NCBI RefSeq assembly: GCF_004302915.1
Contig: NZ_QQBI01000001.1
Coordinates: 1 to 64,000 of the forward strand
DNA: 64,000 nucleotides
Direction of reading: 5' to 3'
Origin: Komagataeibacter xylinus
GTDB taxonomy: Bacteria; Pseudomonadota; Alphaproteobacteria; Acetobacterales; Acetobacteraceae
Part shown: positions 52,428 to 61,300 of the stretch, piece after piece
How positions within the stretch are numbered: position 1 is the first letter of the stretch
Layout of the letters: every line of letters starts with the position of its first letter
Position numbers and translations under genes: made by a program
Notes under the pieces: generated by a model
Database searches by the model: none
Seen by the model: the letters and a program-made list of their open reading frames with translations, nothing else
What the model was told of the DNA's origin: nothing

Positions 52428-53384
52428 TCAGACCGCGCGTTCGTCGCTCACACCCTGCACGCGGCGCAGCTCAAGGCGCAGCTCCTCGATCACGGTTTCC
52501 AGCAGGGGCGGCAGCCAGCGGGATTTGCGCACATACGCCCCGAGATCGGTCACGGCGCGGGTGTCACGCAACGGCACGTGGCGCAGGCTGTCCTGGCCGG
52601 GCTGCACGCCCACGGCCAGCGGCGACTGGAAGGCCAGCCCCGCGCCCGCAAGCACCATGCGGTTGGTCAGTTCGATCGAGCCGGTATGCAGCACCACGTT
52701 CAGGCGGTCCTGCCACGGGCGCAGCATCGGCTCCATCACGCGGTAGAGCGAGAGCGTGCGCGTGGGCAGGATCAGGCGGTAGGCCACGCATTCCTCCACC
52801 GTCACGGTGCGCAGGTGCGCCAGCGGGTGGTCGGCCCGCACCACGGCGCCAACGGGAAAATGCCCCACCGCCACCCGCCGCAATTCGGGGTAAAGGGCCA
52901 GCGAGAACGCAATGCCAAGGTCAACCCGCCCATCCTGCAGGGCCGAGACGATGGTCTTGGGCGCGCCGACCTCCACATGCAGCTCAACGGTGGGAAAGGC
53001 GGAGATGATGCGCTCGAGCAGCGCGGGCAGGAGCTGGCCTGCTATACCTTCCACCGCCATGATGCGCAGCCTGCCGTCATGCCGGCCGGACAGGGCGTTG
53101 ATCTGCTCCTCCGTGCGGGCGGCATCCTGCATCACGGTCACGATATGGCGGGCCATGATGGTGCCCACCTCGGTCAGGACCATGCCTTCGGGCAGGCGGT
53201 CGAACAGGGGCGCGCCAATTTCGGCCTCCATCTGCGCAAGCTGGCGCGTCAGCGCCGAGGGCGTGACATTGAGCCTGCGCGCCGCCTCGCGGATGGAGCG
53301 GCATTCCCGCACCGCATTGAAGTAGGAAATGCCCCGCGCGTGCAGGCGCATCATGCGGGGCGTGCGCGAAAGCGGATCGTTCAT
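52428..53384 (-). CDS. LysR-family transcriptional regulator
   Basis: The 318-residue protein has an N-terminal winged HTH (SIREAARRLNVTPSALTRQL, then MEAEIGAPLFDRLPEGMVLT) and a periplasmic-binding-like effector domain with GRLRIMAVEGIAGQLLPALL and GRVDLGIAFSLALYPELRR. It is cotranscribed with xdhABC, overlapping xdhC by 4 nt, and lies directly upstream of the urate operon, where a LysR-like dyad is found. It is therefore the probable purine-responsive activator; the effector could be urate or a ureide. Confidence 0.88.
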   Translation of the reverse strand: MNDPLSRTPRMMRLHARGISYFNAVRECRSIREAARRLNVTPSALTRQLAQMEAEIGAPLFDRLPEGMVLTEVGTIMARHIVTVMQDAARTEEQINALSGRHDGRLRIMAVEGIAGQLLPALLERIISAFPTVELHVEVGAPKTIVSALQDGRVDLGIAFSLALYPELRRVAVGHFPVGAVVRADHPLAHLRTVTVEECVAYRLILPTRTLSLYRVMEPMLRPWQDRLNVVLHTGSIELTNRMVLAGAGLAFQSPLAVGVQPGQDSLRHVPLRDTRAVTDLGAYVRKSRWLPPLLETVIEELRLELRRVQGVSDERAV

Positions 53385-54235
53385 AAGCGTCTCTCATCCC
53401 CATCTGCATCACCCTCTCCCCGCGGCGCGTGCAGGAAGCGCGTGACAATTTCCGCCGCCACCAGCGCCGCGATGACCGGGGGCCGCTTGTCGCGCACGCC
53501 CTCCCCCCCGATGGGGCAGACCATGGCATTGATGCGGTCTTCGGGCAGGCCGAGCGCGCGGAAGGCCATCTCGAAGCGGCGGCGCTTGGTGTGCGAGCCG
53601 ATCAGGCCCACATAGCGAAAGTCGCCCCGTTCGAGGATGGATGCAACAATCAGGCTGTCAAGCGCGTGGCTCTGTGTCAGCACCATCGCGCCGGAGCCAG
53701 CGGGCGCATCGGTTACAAGGCGCTGCCAGTCGCCATCATCATGCACCGCCACGCCGGGGGGAATGACGGGGCCGAATTCATGCGGGCGCGAATCGCACCA
53801 GGCCAGCCGCAGCGGCAGCGGGGCCAGCACATGGGCCAGCGCGCGCCCCACATGCCCCGCCCCGAACAGCAGGAGCAGCGGGGCCTCGCTGCGCTGGCGC
53901 TCGAGTTCCGCCATGACGGCGTCCAGCCCCCTGCCCTCGGGCACATCGATGCACAGCATCACCTCGCCCCCGCAGCACTGCCCGGAGTGGCCGCCAAGGT
54001 CGATGCGCAGGTCCTGCGTCCCGCCACCCGTGGCCAGCAGGGCGCGGGCGTGGTGGATGGCGTTCCATTCCAGGTCCCCACCGCCCACCGTGCCGGACTG
54101 CTCCGTGGCTGTCACCAGCATGAAGGTACCAGCCTCACGCGGGGTGGAGCCGCGCGCGGCTGACACGCTGATCCGGGCAACCGGCTGGCCCATGAGCCGC
54201 CACCGGGCCAGATCGGCGCGCATGTCCGTGCCCAT
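53381..54235 (-). CDS. xdhC: Xanthine dehydrogenase accessory protein XdhC
   Basis: XdhC binds molybdenum cofactor and helps its sulfuration and insertion into XdhB. The 284-residue protein has the N-terminal AARGSTPREAGTFMLVT and GTVGGGDLEWNAIHHAR, the CCGGEVMLCID Cys pair that contacts the cofactor, and a C-terminal Rossmann domain with LLLFGAGHVGRALAHVL and YVGLIGSHTKRRRFEMAF. It follows xdhB by 4 nt and overlaps the lysR start by ATGA. Confidence 0.93.
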   Translation of the reverse strand: MGTDMRADLARWRLMGQPVARISVSAARGSTPREAGTFMLVTATEQSGTVGGGDLEWNAIHHARALLATGGGTQDLRIDLGGHSGQCCGGEVMLCIDVPEGRGLDAVMAELERQRSEAPLLLLFGAGHVGRALAHVLAPLPLRLAWCDSRPHEFGPVIPPGVAVHDDGDWQRLVTDAPAGSGAMVLTQSHALDSLIVASILERGDFRYVGLIGSHTKRRRFEMAFRALGLPEDRINAMVCPIGGEGVRDKRPPVIAALVAAEIVTRFLHAPRGEGDADGDERRL

Positions 54236-54239
54236 GGGT

Positions 54240-56588
54240 TCAGCAGGCGGGAGGCTGGCCGCGGCGCAGGCGATCTGCCGTGCGCAGGATCATCTCCGGC
54301 GTGGCGGGGGCATCGAGCCGGGGGCAGGTGCGGTAGCCATCAAGGCTGGCCAGCGCATCCGATATCGCCTGCAGCACGGACACGCCATGCACGAAAGGCG
54401 GCTCGCCCACCGCCTTGGAGCGAAAGATGGTGTGCTCGCGGTTGGGCGCGTTTTCCAGCAGCTCGACATTGAACACGCGCGGGCGGTCGGAACAGGCGGG
54501 GATTTTATAGGTGCTGGGCGCATGGGTGCGCAGGCGGCCTGCATCGTCCCACACCAGTTCCTCGCAGGTCAGCCAGCCTGCGCCCTGCACGAAGCCGCCT
54601 TCGATCTGGCCGATGTCGAGGGCGGGGTTCAGCGACTGGCCTGCATCATGCAGGATGTCCACGCGGTCGATCTTCGTCTCGCCGGTCAGCAGGTCGATCA
54701 CCACCTCCGAACATGCGGCCCCGTAGGCGAAGTAATAGAAGGGCCGCCCCTGCCCCGTATCGCCATTCCACGAGATCTTGGGCGTTTTGTAGAACCCGTT
54801 GGCCGACATGGACACACGCGCGAAATACGCCTGCCGGGTCAGGTGCGAGAACGCGATGACCTTATGGCCCACATGCACGCCATCGGGCGCAAAACGCACT
54901 TCGTCCTCGCCCACGTTCCAGTGGCTTGCGGCAAATTCCACCAGCCTGCGCTTGATGCGGCGTACGGCATCAAGCACCGCCATGCCGTTGAGGTCCGCCC
55001 CGCTCGAGGCCGCCGTAGCCGATGTATTGGGCACCTTGCCGGTGGTGGTGGCGGTAATGCGCACCTGGTCGGGGCCAAGCCCGAATTCGCGCATGGCCAC
55101 CTGCACCATCTTGGTGTGCAGGCCCTGGCCCATCTCGGTGCCGCCGTGGTTCACCTGCACCGAGCCATCGGTATAGACATGCACCAGCGCGCCCGCCTGG
55201 TTGTAATGGGTGGCGGTGAACGAGATGCCGAATTTGACCGGGGTGATGGCGATGCCGCGCCGCAGGTAGGGGCTGGTGGCATTGAATTCGCGGCATGCCG
55301 CACGGCGCTGGACGTAATGGCAGCGCCGGGCCAGTGCGGGCAGCAGGTCGTGGGTGATCGAGTCCTCCACCACCATGTTGTACGGCGTGACATTGCGGTC
55401 ATGCGTGCCATAGACATTGCGCAGCCGGACCTCGAGCGGGTCGAGGCCGGTGGCGAATGCAATCTCCTCGATCACGCGCTCGGCGGCGACGATGCCCTGC
55501 GGGCCGCCAAAGCCGCGATAGGCGGTGTTGGACTGCGTGTTGGTGCGCAGCGGCTCCGAGCGCAGGCGCACATCAGGGTAGAAATAGGCGTTATCCGCAT
55601 GGAACAGCGCACGGTCGATGACCGGGCCGGACAGGTCGGCCGACCAGCCGCAACGCGCGGCGAGCACCATGTCGACTGCCACGATCCGCCCGTCATCGGT
55701 AAAGCCTGCATCGTAATCGATCACGAAGTCATGGCGCTTGCCGGTCATGGTCATGTCGTCATCGCGGTCGAGGCGCATCTTGGCCGCACGGCCCGTCCTG
55801 TCGGCCACGAGGGCGGCGAGGCAGGCACAGGCATTGGCCTGCGTTTCCTTGCCGCCAAAGCCGCCGCCCATGCGCCGCACCTCGACGGTGATGAGGCTGG
55901 CGGGGCGGTCGAGCACATGGGCGACCATATGCTGCGTCTCGGTCGGGTGCTGGGTGGATGAGGTGACATGCATCTCCCCCTCTTCACCCGGGCGGGCAAG
56001 GGCCACCTGCCCTTCAAGGTAGAAATGCTCCTGCCCGCCCACCGTAATGCGGCCCGAGAGCCTGCGGGGCGCGTGTTCCAGCCCGGCCAGAACGTCGCCG
56101 CGCTTCATTTCCATCTGTCGCCAGACCATGGGGCTGCCATTCTCACGGGCCTGCGCGATGTTGAGGATGGCGGGCAGGTCCTCGTATTCCACAACCGCCA
56201 GCCGCGCCGCGCGGCGGGCGGCACCGCGCGTGGTGGCGGCGACCACGAACAGGGGCTGGCCGTAAAACGAGACGATATCCCTGGCCAGCAGCGGCTCATC
56301 GCCCTTGCCCACCGGGCTGATCTGGTTCTCGCCCGGTATGTCGGTGGCCGTATAGACCGCCACCACGCCCTCGGCCTGCCGCACGGCGTCAAGGTTCATG
56401 GACACGATGCGGGCATGGGCGCGCATGCTCAGCCCCGGCACAAGGTGCAGCGTGCCACGGGGTTCGGGCAGGTCGTCAATGTAGCTGGCCGTGCCCTGCA
56501 CGTGCATGGCAGCACTTTCGTGCCGCAGGCTTTCCGACGCGCCGCCGGGCACGGGAGCGGCGGTGGCCGCGATGTTTGCATCAGCCAT
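54240..56588 (-). CDS. xdhB: Xanthine dehydrogenase molybdenum subunit XdhB
   Basis: XdhB holds the molybdopterin site that hydroxylates hypoxanthine and xanthine to urate. The 782-residue product shows the family sequence: MRAHARIVSMNLDAV region, VRRMGGGFGGKETQANACA for cofactor binding, TNTQSNTAYRGFGGPQGI with the catalytic Arg, HGGTEMGQGLHTKM, and KAVGEPPFVHGVSV with the active-site Glu. The ATG at 56588 overlaps the xdhA stop by 8 nt; longer in-frame starts would extend into xdhA. Cytoplasmic, heterodimeric with XdhA. Confidence 0.95.
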   Translation of the reverse strand: MADANIAATAAPVPGGASESLRHESAAMHVQGTASYIDDLPEPRGTLHLVPGLSMRAHARIVSMNLDAVRQAEGVVAVYTATDIPGENQISPVGKGDEPLLARDIVSFYGQPLFVVAATTRGAARRAARLAVVEYEDLPAILNIAQARENGSPMVWRQMEMKRGDVLAGLEHAPRRLSGRITVGGQEHFYLEGQVALARPGEEGEMHVTSSTQHPTETQHMVAHVLDRPASLITVEVRRMGGGFGGKETQANACACLAALVADRTGRAAKMRLDRDDDMTMTGKRHDFVIDYDAGFTDDGRIVAVDMVLAARCGWSADLSGPVIDRALFHADNAYFYPDVRLRSEPLRTNTQSNTAYRGFGGPQGIVAAERVIEEIAFATGLDPLEVRLRNVYGTHDRNVTPYNMVVEDSITHDLLPALARRCHYVQRRAACREFNATSPYLRRGIAITPVKFGISFTATHYNQAGALVHVYTDGSVQVNHGGTEMGQGLHTKMVQVAMREFGLGPDQVRITATTTGKVPNTSATAASSGADLNGMAVLDAVRRIKRRLVEFAASHWNVGEDEVRFAPDGVHVGHKVIAFSHLTRQAYFARVSMSANGFYKTPKISWNGDTGQGRPFYYFAYGAACSEVVIDLLTGETKIDRVDILHDAGQSLNPALDIGQIEGGFVQGAGWLTCEELVWDDAGRLRTHAPSTYKIPACSDRPRVFNVELLENAPNREHTIFRSKAVGEPPFVHGVSVLQAISDALASLDGYRTCPRLDAPATPEMILRTADRLRRGQPPAC

Positions 56589-58080
56589 GAGCGTGGTCTC
56601 CCGTGGCGGTGCAGGCGGCATGCACGCTGGTGGGCACGCGGGCGGCCTGCGGCCCGCAATCGGCATAAAGCCGGGTGAGCAGGTTGGCCGCCACGGTGCT
56701 GCGGTACCATGCGCTTGCCCGCATGTCGGTCAATGGGGTGAAATCGGCCATGATCGCCTCACGCGCGGCTTCCAGCGTGGCTTCATTCCACTTGCGGCCC
56801 GCAAGGGCCTCTTCCGTGCGGGCGGCGCGGCGCGGGGTGGCCGCCATGCCGCCAAAGGCGATGCGCGGATTGCTGATGGTGCCATCAGGCGCAAGCGTGA
56901 GCGAAAACGCAGCCAGAATGGCCGAGATATCCTGATCGAAGCGCTTGGACACTTTCCATGCGCGGATGACCGTATCGGGTGCGGGAACAGGAATGGTGAT
57001 CCCTTCCACGAACTCGCCCGGCGCGCGGTCCTGTTTGCCGTAATCGATGAAGAACTCTTCCAGCGCGATGGTGCGGCGCACATCCCCGCGGCGCAGGTGC
57101 AACATGGCCCCGGCCGCGATCAGCACCGGCGGGCCATCGCCAATGGGTGAGCCGTTGGCGATGTTGCCGCATACCGTACCTGCATTGCGCACCTGCACCG
57201 AGCCGATGCGGCGGAACACTTCCTCATCGGGCTGGGGCAGGATTTCCGCCAGGGCTGCGCGGGCTTCCTGCCATGTAACGGCAGCGCCGACATACAGCCC
57301 CTGCCCTGTCATCCCGATACGCCGCAGGTCGGCGATCTGGCCAATCGGGACCACATGCGGCAGGTCGCGCAGGCCCTTGGTCACCCACAGCCCCACATCG
57401 GTCGCCCCCGCTACGATGCGGGAATCGGGGTTTTCGAGCAGCGTGTGGGCCAGCGCATCCACCGTTGCGGGAATGGTCAGGCGGCCCGTGGGTCCGGTCA
57501 TGTCAACCGTGGCCCCGTCGCGCAGGGCGCGCAGGCGCCCGGCCATGTCATCGGCCATTGCATCGAAATGGTCAGGTCCCGCCTGCATGGCGTGGCGCAT
57601 GGCGCGCACGATAGGCGCATAGCCGGTGCAGCGGCACAGATTGCCTGCCAGCATGTCGTCAATGCCGCGTTCATCCTGTGCAAGCCCGGCTGCCTTGCGG
57701 CCCGCCACCATGGACATGACAAAGCCCGGCGTGCAGAACCCGCATTGCGAACCGTGATGCTCCACCATGGCCTGCTGCACCGGGTGCAGGCTGCCATCGG
57801 GCGCGCGCATGTCCTCGATGGTGAGCACCTGCGCGCCATCGAGCATGCATACGAACTGGATGCACGCATTGACCGCGCGCCACACCAGCCGCTCGCCCTC
57901 CAGCCTGACCACGAGCACCGTGCAGGCCCCGCAATCGCCTTCGTTACAGCCTTCCTTGGTGCCGGTCAGGCCCCGTTCCTCGCGCAGCCAGTCCAGCAGC
58001 GTGCGTGTTGGCGCGATGTTGGCCAACGCATGATATTCGTTTCCGACATAGAAACGGATATCGTGTCTGATCCCCGTCAA
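56581..58080 (-). CDS. xdhA: Xanthine dehydrogenase iron-sulfur/FAD subunit XdhA
   Basis: XdhA passes electrons from the molybdenum site through two [2Fe-2S] clusters to FAD and NAD. The 499-residue product has the plant-type cluster at the N-terminus (CNEGDCGACTVL, then FVCMLDG), the second cluster (SQCGFCTPGFVM and CRCTGYAPI), and the FAD domain with RIVAGATDVGLWVTKGL and GTVCGNIANGSPIGDGPPVL. Length and order are normal. It is the first gene of xdhABC-lysR, with a TATAAT element and dyad about 85 bp upstream. Confidence 0.95.
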   Translation of the reverse strand: MTGIRHDIRFYVGNEYHALANIAPTRTLLDWLREERGLTGTKEGCNEGDCGACTVLVVRLEGERLVWRAVNACIQFVCMLDGAQVLTIEDMRAPDGSLHPVQQAMVEHHGSQCGFCTPGFVMSMVAGRKAAGLAQDERGIDDMLAGNLCRCTGYAPIVRAMRHAMQAGPDHFDAMADDMAGRLRALRDGATVDMTGPTGRLTIPATVDALAHTLLENPDSRIVAGATDVGLWVTKGLRDLPHVVPIGQIADLRRIGMTGQGLYVGAAVTWQEARAALAEILPQPDEEVFRRIGSVQVRNAGTVCGNIANGSPIGDGPPVLIAAGAMLHLRRGDVRRTIALEEFFIDYGKQDRAPGEFVEGITIPVPAPDTVIRAWKVSKRFDQDISAILAAFSLTLAPDGTISNPRIAFGGMAATPRRAARTEEALAGRKWNEATLEAAREAIMADFTPLTDMRASAWYRSTVAANLLTRLYADCGPQAARVPTSVHAACTATGDHAHG

Positions 58081-58162
58081 ACCTGTTCCCTTGTCCTGTG
58101 GCCACGGACTGCCTCACCCCCCTCAAGGCAGACAGCCGGAACAGCCATTGATGTCTTCTGAT

Positions 58163-58177
58163 CCCATTATATGGGAA
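58163..58177 (-). promoter_or_regulatory. Promoter -10 and overlapping dyad before xdhA
   Basis: The minus strand has a perfect TATAAT at 58172-58167, embedded in TCCCAT-TAT-ATGGGA, a 15-bp dyad that is also present when read on either strand. A recognisable -35 is lacking, so an activator is likely needed. The implied leader is about 80 nt. The rest of the 227-bp gap shows no gene. Confidence 0.5.
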
Positions 58178-58307
58178 AGTGATCCTACCCTGTCACCCTG
58201 CCTGAAAGCAAAGGGGCAATGCCATGATGCGTTTTGCCGGGTGCAACCCAGACGCCACCTTCTTGAAAATAGGGGCGGCGGCAAAAATGTTCATTCCTGC
58301 ATCATTT

Positions 58308-59657
58308 TCAAACGGATAAGCGCGCCGCCTGCCGCATGCGCACCGACAGGCCGGGCCGGAATGCCGGGCATGGCACGTAGGCACCGCTGCCTGCCCCCTC
58401 ATGCGGCGCACCATCACGGAACGCCACCACCCCGCCGCGGATCACGCATTCTGGCTGCCCCCCCAGCGCAATGCCGCCATACAGGCCGCCCGCGCTGGCG
58501 GGGCGCATCTCCTGCGCATCGGGGTTCCACAGCACGAGGTCGGCATCCGCGCCCGGCATGATGGCGCCCTTGCGGGGGTAGATGTTGAACGCCCTGGCTG
58601 CTGCCTCCGACGTGGCGCGGACGAATTCCTCCGCCTCCATCACCCCCGCCTGCACGCCGTGCCGCCACACAACACGCATCCGCTCGGCCAGGCCACCTGC
58701 CACGCCATGGCCCGCCTGCCCTGCCGGGCTGAAGCCGCTGGCCACCATGCCCACCGCGCCACAGGCCAGCGCCCCCCATAGCGCCCGCCGGTGCGTCAAA
58801 TCCCGAAAAGGGGGACGTATCAGGTAAGGGGCGGGGTCACCGGCGTCATACACCGCCTCGTCAAGCACGAGATGCGGGGCCAGCACATGCGCCTGCACGC
58901 GCCGGGCCTGCGCGCGGGCGGCGATAATGGCGGCACACGCGCCTGCGGTCGAGACAGGCCCTACATGCACCGGCGCGCCCACCAGCCCCGCCAGCATGAG
59001 GGCCCGGCCCACGGCCTCACCCTCGATGGCGGGCGGGCAGGCCAGCGGGCAGGCCTCGGCCCCGCTCACACCCGCATGGTCAAGGGCCGCGTGCAGGTAA
59101 GCCATGGCCTGCGCGTTCTGCGCCTCGATCACGCATAATGCGCCAAGCCCTGCCGCATGGGCCGCCAGGTCAAGGATGGCACGATCCGCCATGCCCCCTG
59201 CCATGGACAGGTGAAAGCTGTTGACCCCATGACCCACCAGCATGTCCATGCCGCCCATGACAGCGCCCCCGGCATCCGGCAGCCCCATGCGCAGCCCGAC
59301 ATCAACCGGCGCGCGGGCCGCAGCCTGCCGCCAGTCGCGCCATGCCTGCGCCATGGCCTGCCCGTGCGGCCGCATCACATCGATCACGGTGGTGGTACCG
59401 CCTGCCAGGGCCGCAGCCGTTGCGGCAAAACCGGCTTCATCCGCGCCAATGCCGGTATGGGGGTCAACGCCGCCGGGCAGCACCAGCAGGCCACCGGCGT
59501 CGATGGTCGTGCAGCCGGTGGGCGCTTCAAGCGCCGGCCCCACGGCCAGAATTTCCCCCACGCCACCGCACAGCACGTCCACCCGCAGGCTGGCCTGCCC
59601 CGTGACCACCGTGCCGCCGCGGATCAGCAGCAGGTCGCGCTGCGTGCCGTGCTTCAT
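58308..59657 (-). CDS. Dihydropyrimidinase/allantoinase-like protein with lost metal ligands
   Basis: The 449-residue protein has the fold signature of cyclic amidohydrolases (LLIRGGTVVTGQASLRVDVL, VLPGGVDPHTG, AAALAGGTTTVIDVMRP, RAFNIYPRKGAIMPGADADL). The catalytic ligands of the family are replaced: DPHTH reads DPHTG, the carboxylated Lys of SFKM is His (SFHLSM), the MVHAEN His is Glu (CVIEAQN), the next His region reads VGPVST, and the SDH Asp is Gly (VASGFSP). It is therefore probably not a metal hydrolase. ATG 59657 or 59678 may be the start. It precedes xdhA on the same strand. Confidence 0.8.
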   Translation of the reverse strand: MKHGTQRDLLLIRGGTVVTGQASLRVDVLCGGVGEILAVGPALEAPTGCTTIDAGGLLVLPGGVDPHTGIGADEAGFAATAAALAGGTTTVIDVMRPHGQAMAQAWRDWRQAAARAPVDVGLRMGLPDAGGAVMGGMDMLVGHGVNSFHLSMAGGMADRAILDLAAHAAGLGALCVIEAQNAQAMAYLHAALDHAGVSGAEACPLACPPAIEGEAVGRALMLAGLVGAPVHVGPVSTAGACAAIIAARAQARRVQAHVLAPHLVLDEAVYDAGDPAPYLIRPPFRDLTHRRALWGALACGAVGMVASGFSPAGQAGHGVAGGLAERMRVVWRHGVQAGVMEAEEFVRATSEAAARAFNIYPRKGAIMPGADADLVLWNPDAQEMRPASAGGLYGGIALGGQPECVIRGGVVAFRDGAPHEGAGSGAYVPCPAFRPGLSVRMRQAARLSV

Positions 59658-59699
59658 GCTCGCCCCCGTTACAGACATATCTGAGCGTTATTGGGGAAA

Positions 59700-59743
59700 C
59701 GCCGCCTTTTTGAAAAAAGGCGGCACCCAAAAACTTTTATTCT
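59700..59743. repeat. Palindromic repeat element, GCCGCC module
   Basis: GCCGCCTTTTTGAAAAAAGGCGGC is followed by ACCCAAAAACTTTTATTCTG, a right flank shared exactly with the copy near 63.7 kb. It lies just past the 3' end of ppx and can terminate it. Confidence 0.7.
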
Positions 59744-59758
59744 GATTCAATTTTTCAC

Positions 59759-61255
59759 TTAATGGTCGCGGATGCGCACCGGCATGTTCATGGCACTGCC
59801 CAGGCGCTCGAGCCTGCGGCGCACGCTCTCGCCCTGCACCACATCGCGCCCCGGCGCGAAATGCAGCGACAGCGTGCCACCCGCCATTTCCAGCCGCGTG
59901 CCATCGAGCAGGGCCTCCGTGCCGCCACTCACCGTATAGGCCAGCCGCAATGCCTGCCCCAGCACCACGGCATGGGCAAACTGCGCGGGGTCAAGCAACT
60001 GGCGCGAGGGTTGCAGATACGCCACCGACAGGTCGGCCCCGTAGCGCACCGCCAGCGTAAGCGACAGGAAAGCCCGCGCCTGATGCGTAAAGCCCACCCC
60101 CTGCAGGCGCAGGATGCGCAGATAGGTCTGCTCGGCCCGGTATTCGGGGTGGTCATGCGCGCCCACATCCGACAGCCAGCACGCCACCGCGCGCAGGCGG
60201 CCTGCCACGGGGTCTTCATCGGGGAAGAGCGGCGCCGTCCAGTCCGCCAGGCGCTCGGGCAGCTGCATGCTGCGGCCAAGCATGCAGCACATTTCGCGGG
60301 CCACGGCATCCTGCGGGTCGTTATCGGCAACACTTGCGGCCACATTGCGCATGTACCACCCCTCGCGCAGGCCATCGACACAGAAGACCAGCCCGTTGGG
60401 CTGCGCATGCCGCATGAGCCTGCGCAGCACGGTGGCGGCAAAGGGCGCATCATCAAGCCGCTTGCGCGGCACGCCGGGCAGGCGCTCGATCGAGCGTTTG
60501 CTGGCGCCCAGGATCCAGTCCGTCATCTCGCGCGCGGTATCGGGCGCAAGCTGGTACAGGTGCACGATATTGAGCGGATAGGCCGTGCGCGCGATCTGCA
60601 GGCGGGCAAGTGCGCGAAAGGCGCCACCCACCAGGTACAGGTCCTGCCCGCGCACACCCTCCAGCCAGTCCACGCGGGCCAGGTCCTCATCCACCAGCGC
60701 GCGTGCGCGGGCCAGGTCGCCACCGGCGCGGTCATTGAGCCGGATCACGCCCAGCGGCAGGGTGCAGGCATCGCGCTTGCGCCCGTTCTCGATGCGGATC
60801 AGTTCAAGCGAGCCACCGCCAATATCAGCCACCAGCCCGTTGGCATCGGGGATGCCGCACAGCACGCCGGTGGCGGAATAATCGGCCTCCTCCTCCCCGC
60901 TCAGTATGCGGATCGGCACGCCGGGCAGGCGCGATTTCAGCCCCGCCACGAATTCCGGCCCGTTGGTGGCATCGCGCACCGCCGCCGTGGCCAGAACCTC
61001 GAAGGGGCTTGCCTCCATGCCGCGCGCAATGGCGTTGAAGCGGGCCATGACCTCCATGGCCAGCGGCACAGCCTCCTCGTTCAGCCGGCCCGTGGCGTTG
61101 AGCCCCCGGCCCAGCCTGAGCACCACCTTCTCGTTGAAAATGGGCGCGGGATTGCGCGAAATGCCGTCAAACACCACAAGGCGCACGGAATTCGAACCCA
61201 GATCAATGACCGCCGAACGGCGAAACCCGCCAGCCCCCGTCACATCGCGCCCCAT
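59759..61255 (-). CDS. ppx: Exopolyphosphatase / guanosine pentaphosphatase family
   Basis: Ppx removes terminal phosphates from polyphosphate; related GppA acts on pppGpp. The 498-residue protein has the actin-like ATPase fold motifs: AVIDLGSNSVRLVVFDG, EVLATAAVRDATNGPEF, IRILSGEEEADYSATG and GLVADIGGGSLELIRI. An HD-like helical C-terminal domain follows (YLRILRLQGVGFTHQARAF). It lies 45 nt after ppk on the same strand, so synthesis and breakdown of polyphosphate are encoded together; this pairing favours Ppx. Confidence 0.92.
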   Translation of the reverse strand: MGRDVTGAGGFRRSAVIDLGSNSVRLVVFDGISRNPAPIFNEKVVLRLGRGLNATGRLNEEAVPLAMEVMARFNAIARGMEASPFEVLATAAVRDATNGPEFVAGLKSRLPGVPIRILSGEEEADYSATGVLCGIPDANGLVADIGGGSLELIRIENGRKRDACTLPLGVIRLNDRAGGDLARARALVDEDLARVDWLEGVRGQDLYLVGGAFRALARLQIARTAYPLNIVHLYQLAPDTAREMTDWILGASKRSIERLPGVPRKRLDDAPFAATVLRRLMRHAQPNGLVFCVDGLREGWYMRNVAASVADNDPQDAVAREMCCMLGRSMQLPERLADWTAPLFPDEDPVAGRLRAVACWLSDVGAHDHPEYRAEQTYLRILRLQGVGFTHQARAFLSLTLAVRYGADLSVAYLQPSRQLLDPAQFAHAVVLGQALRLAYTVSGGTEALLDGTRLEMAGGTLSLHFAPGRDVVQGESVRRRLERLGSAMNMPVRIRDH

Positions 61256-61300
61256 ATGCTGCCAGCGCGTCCTGCCTTGAGCCTGCCCATGCCGTAATCC

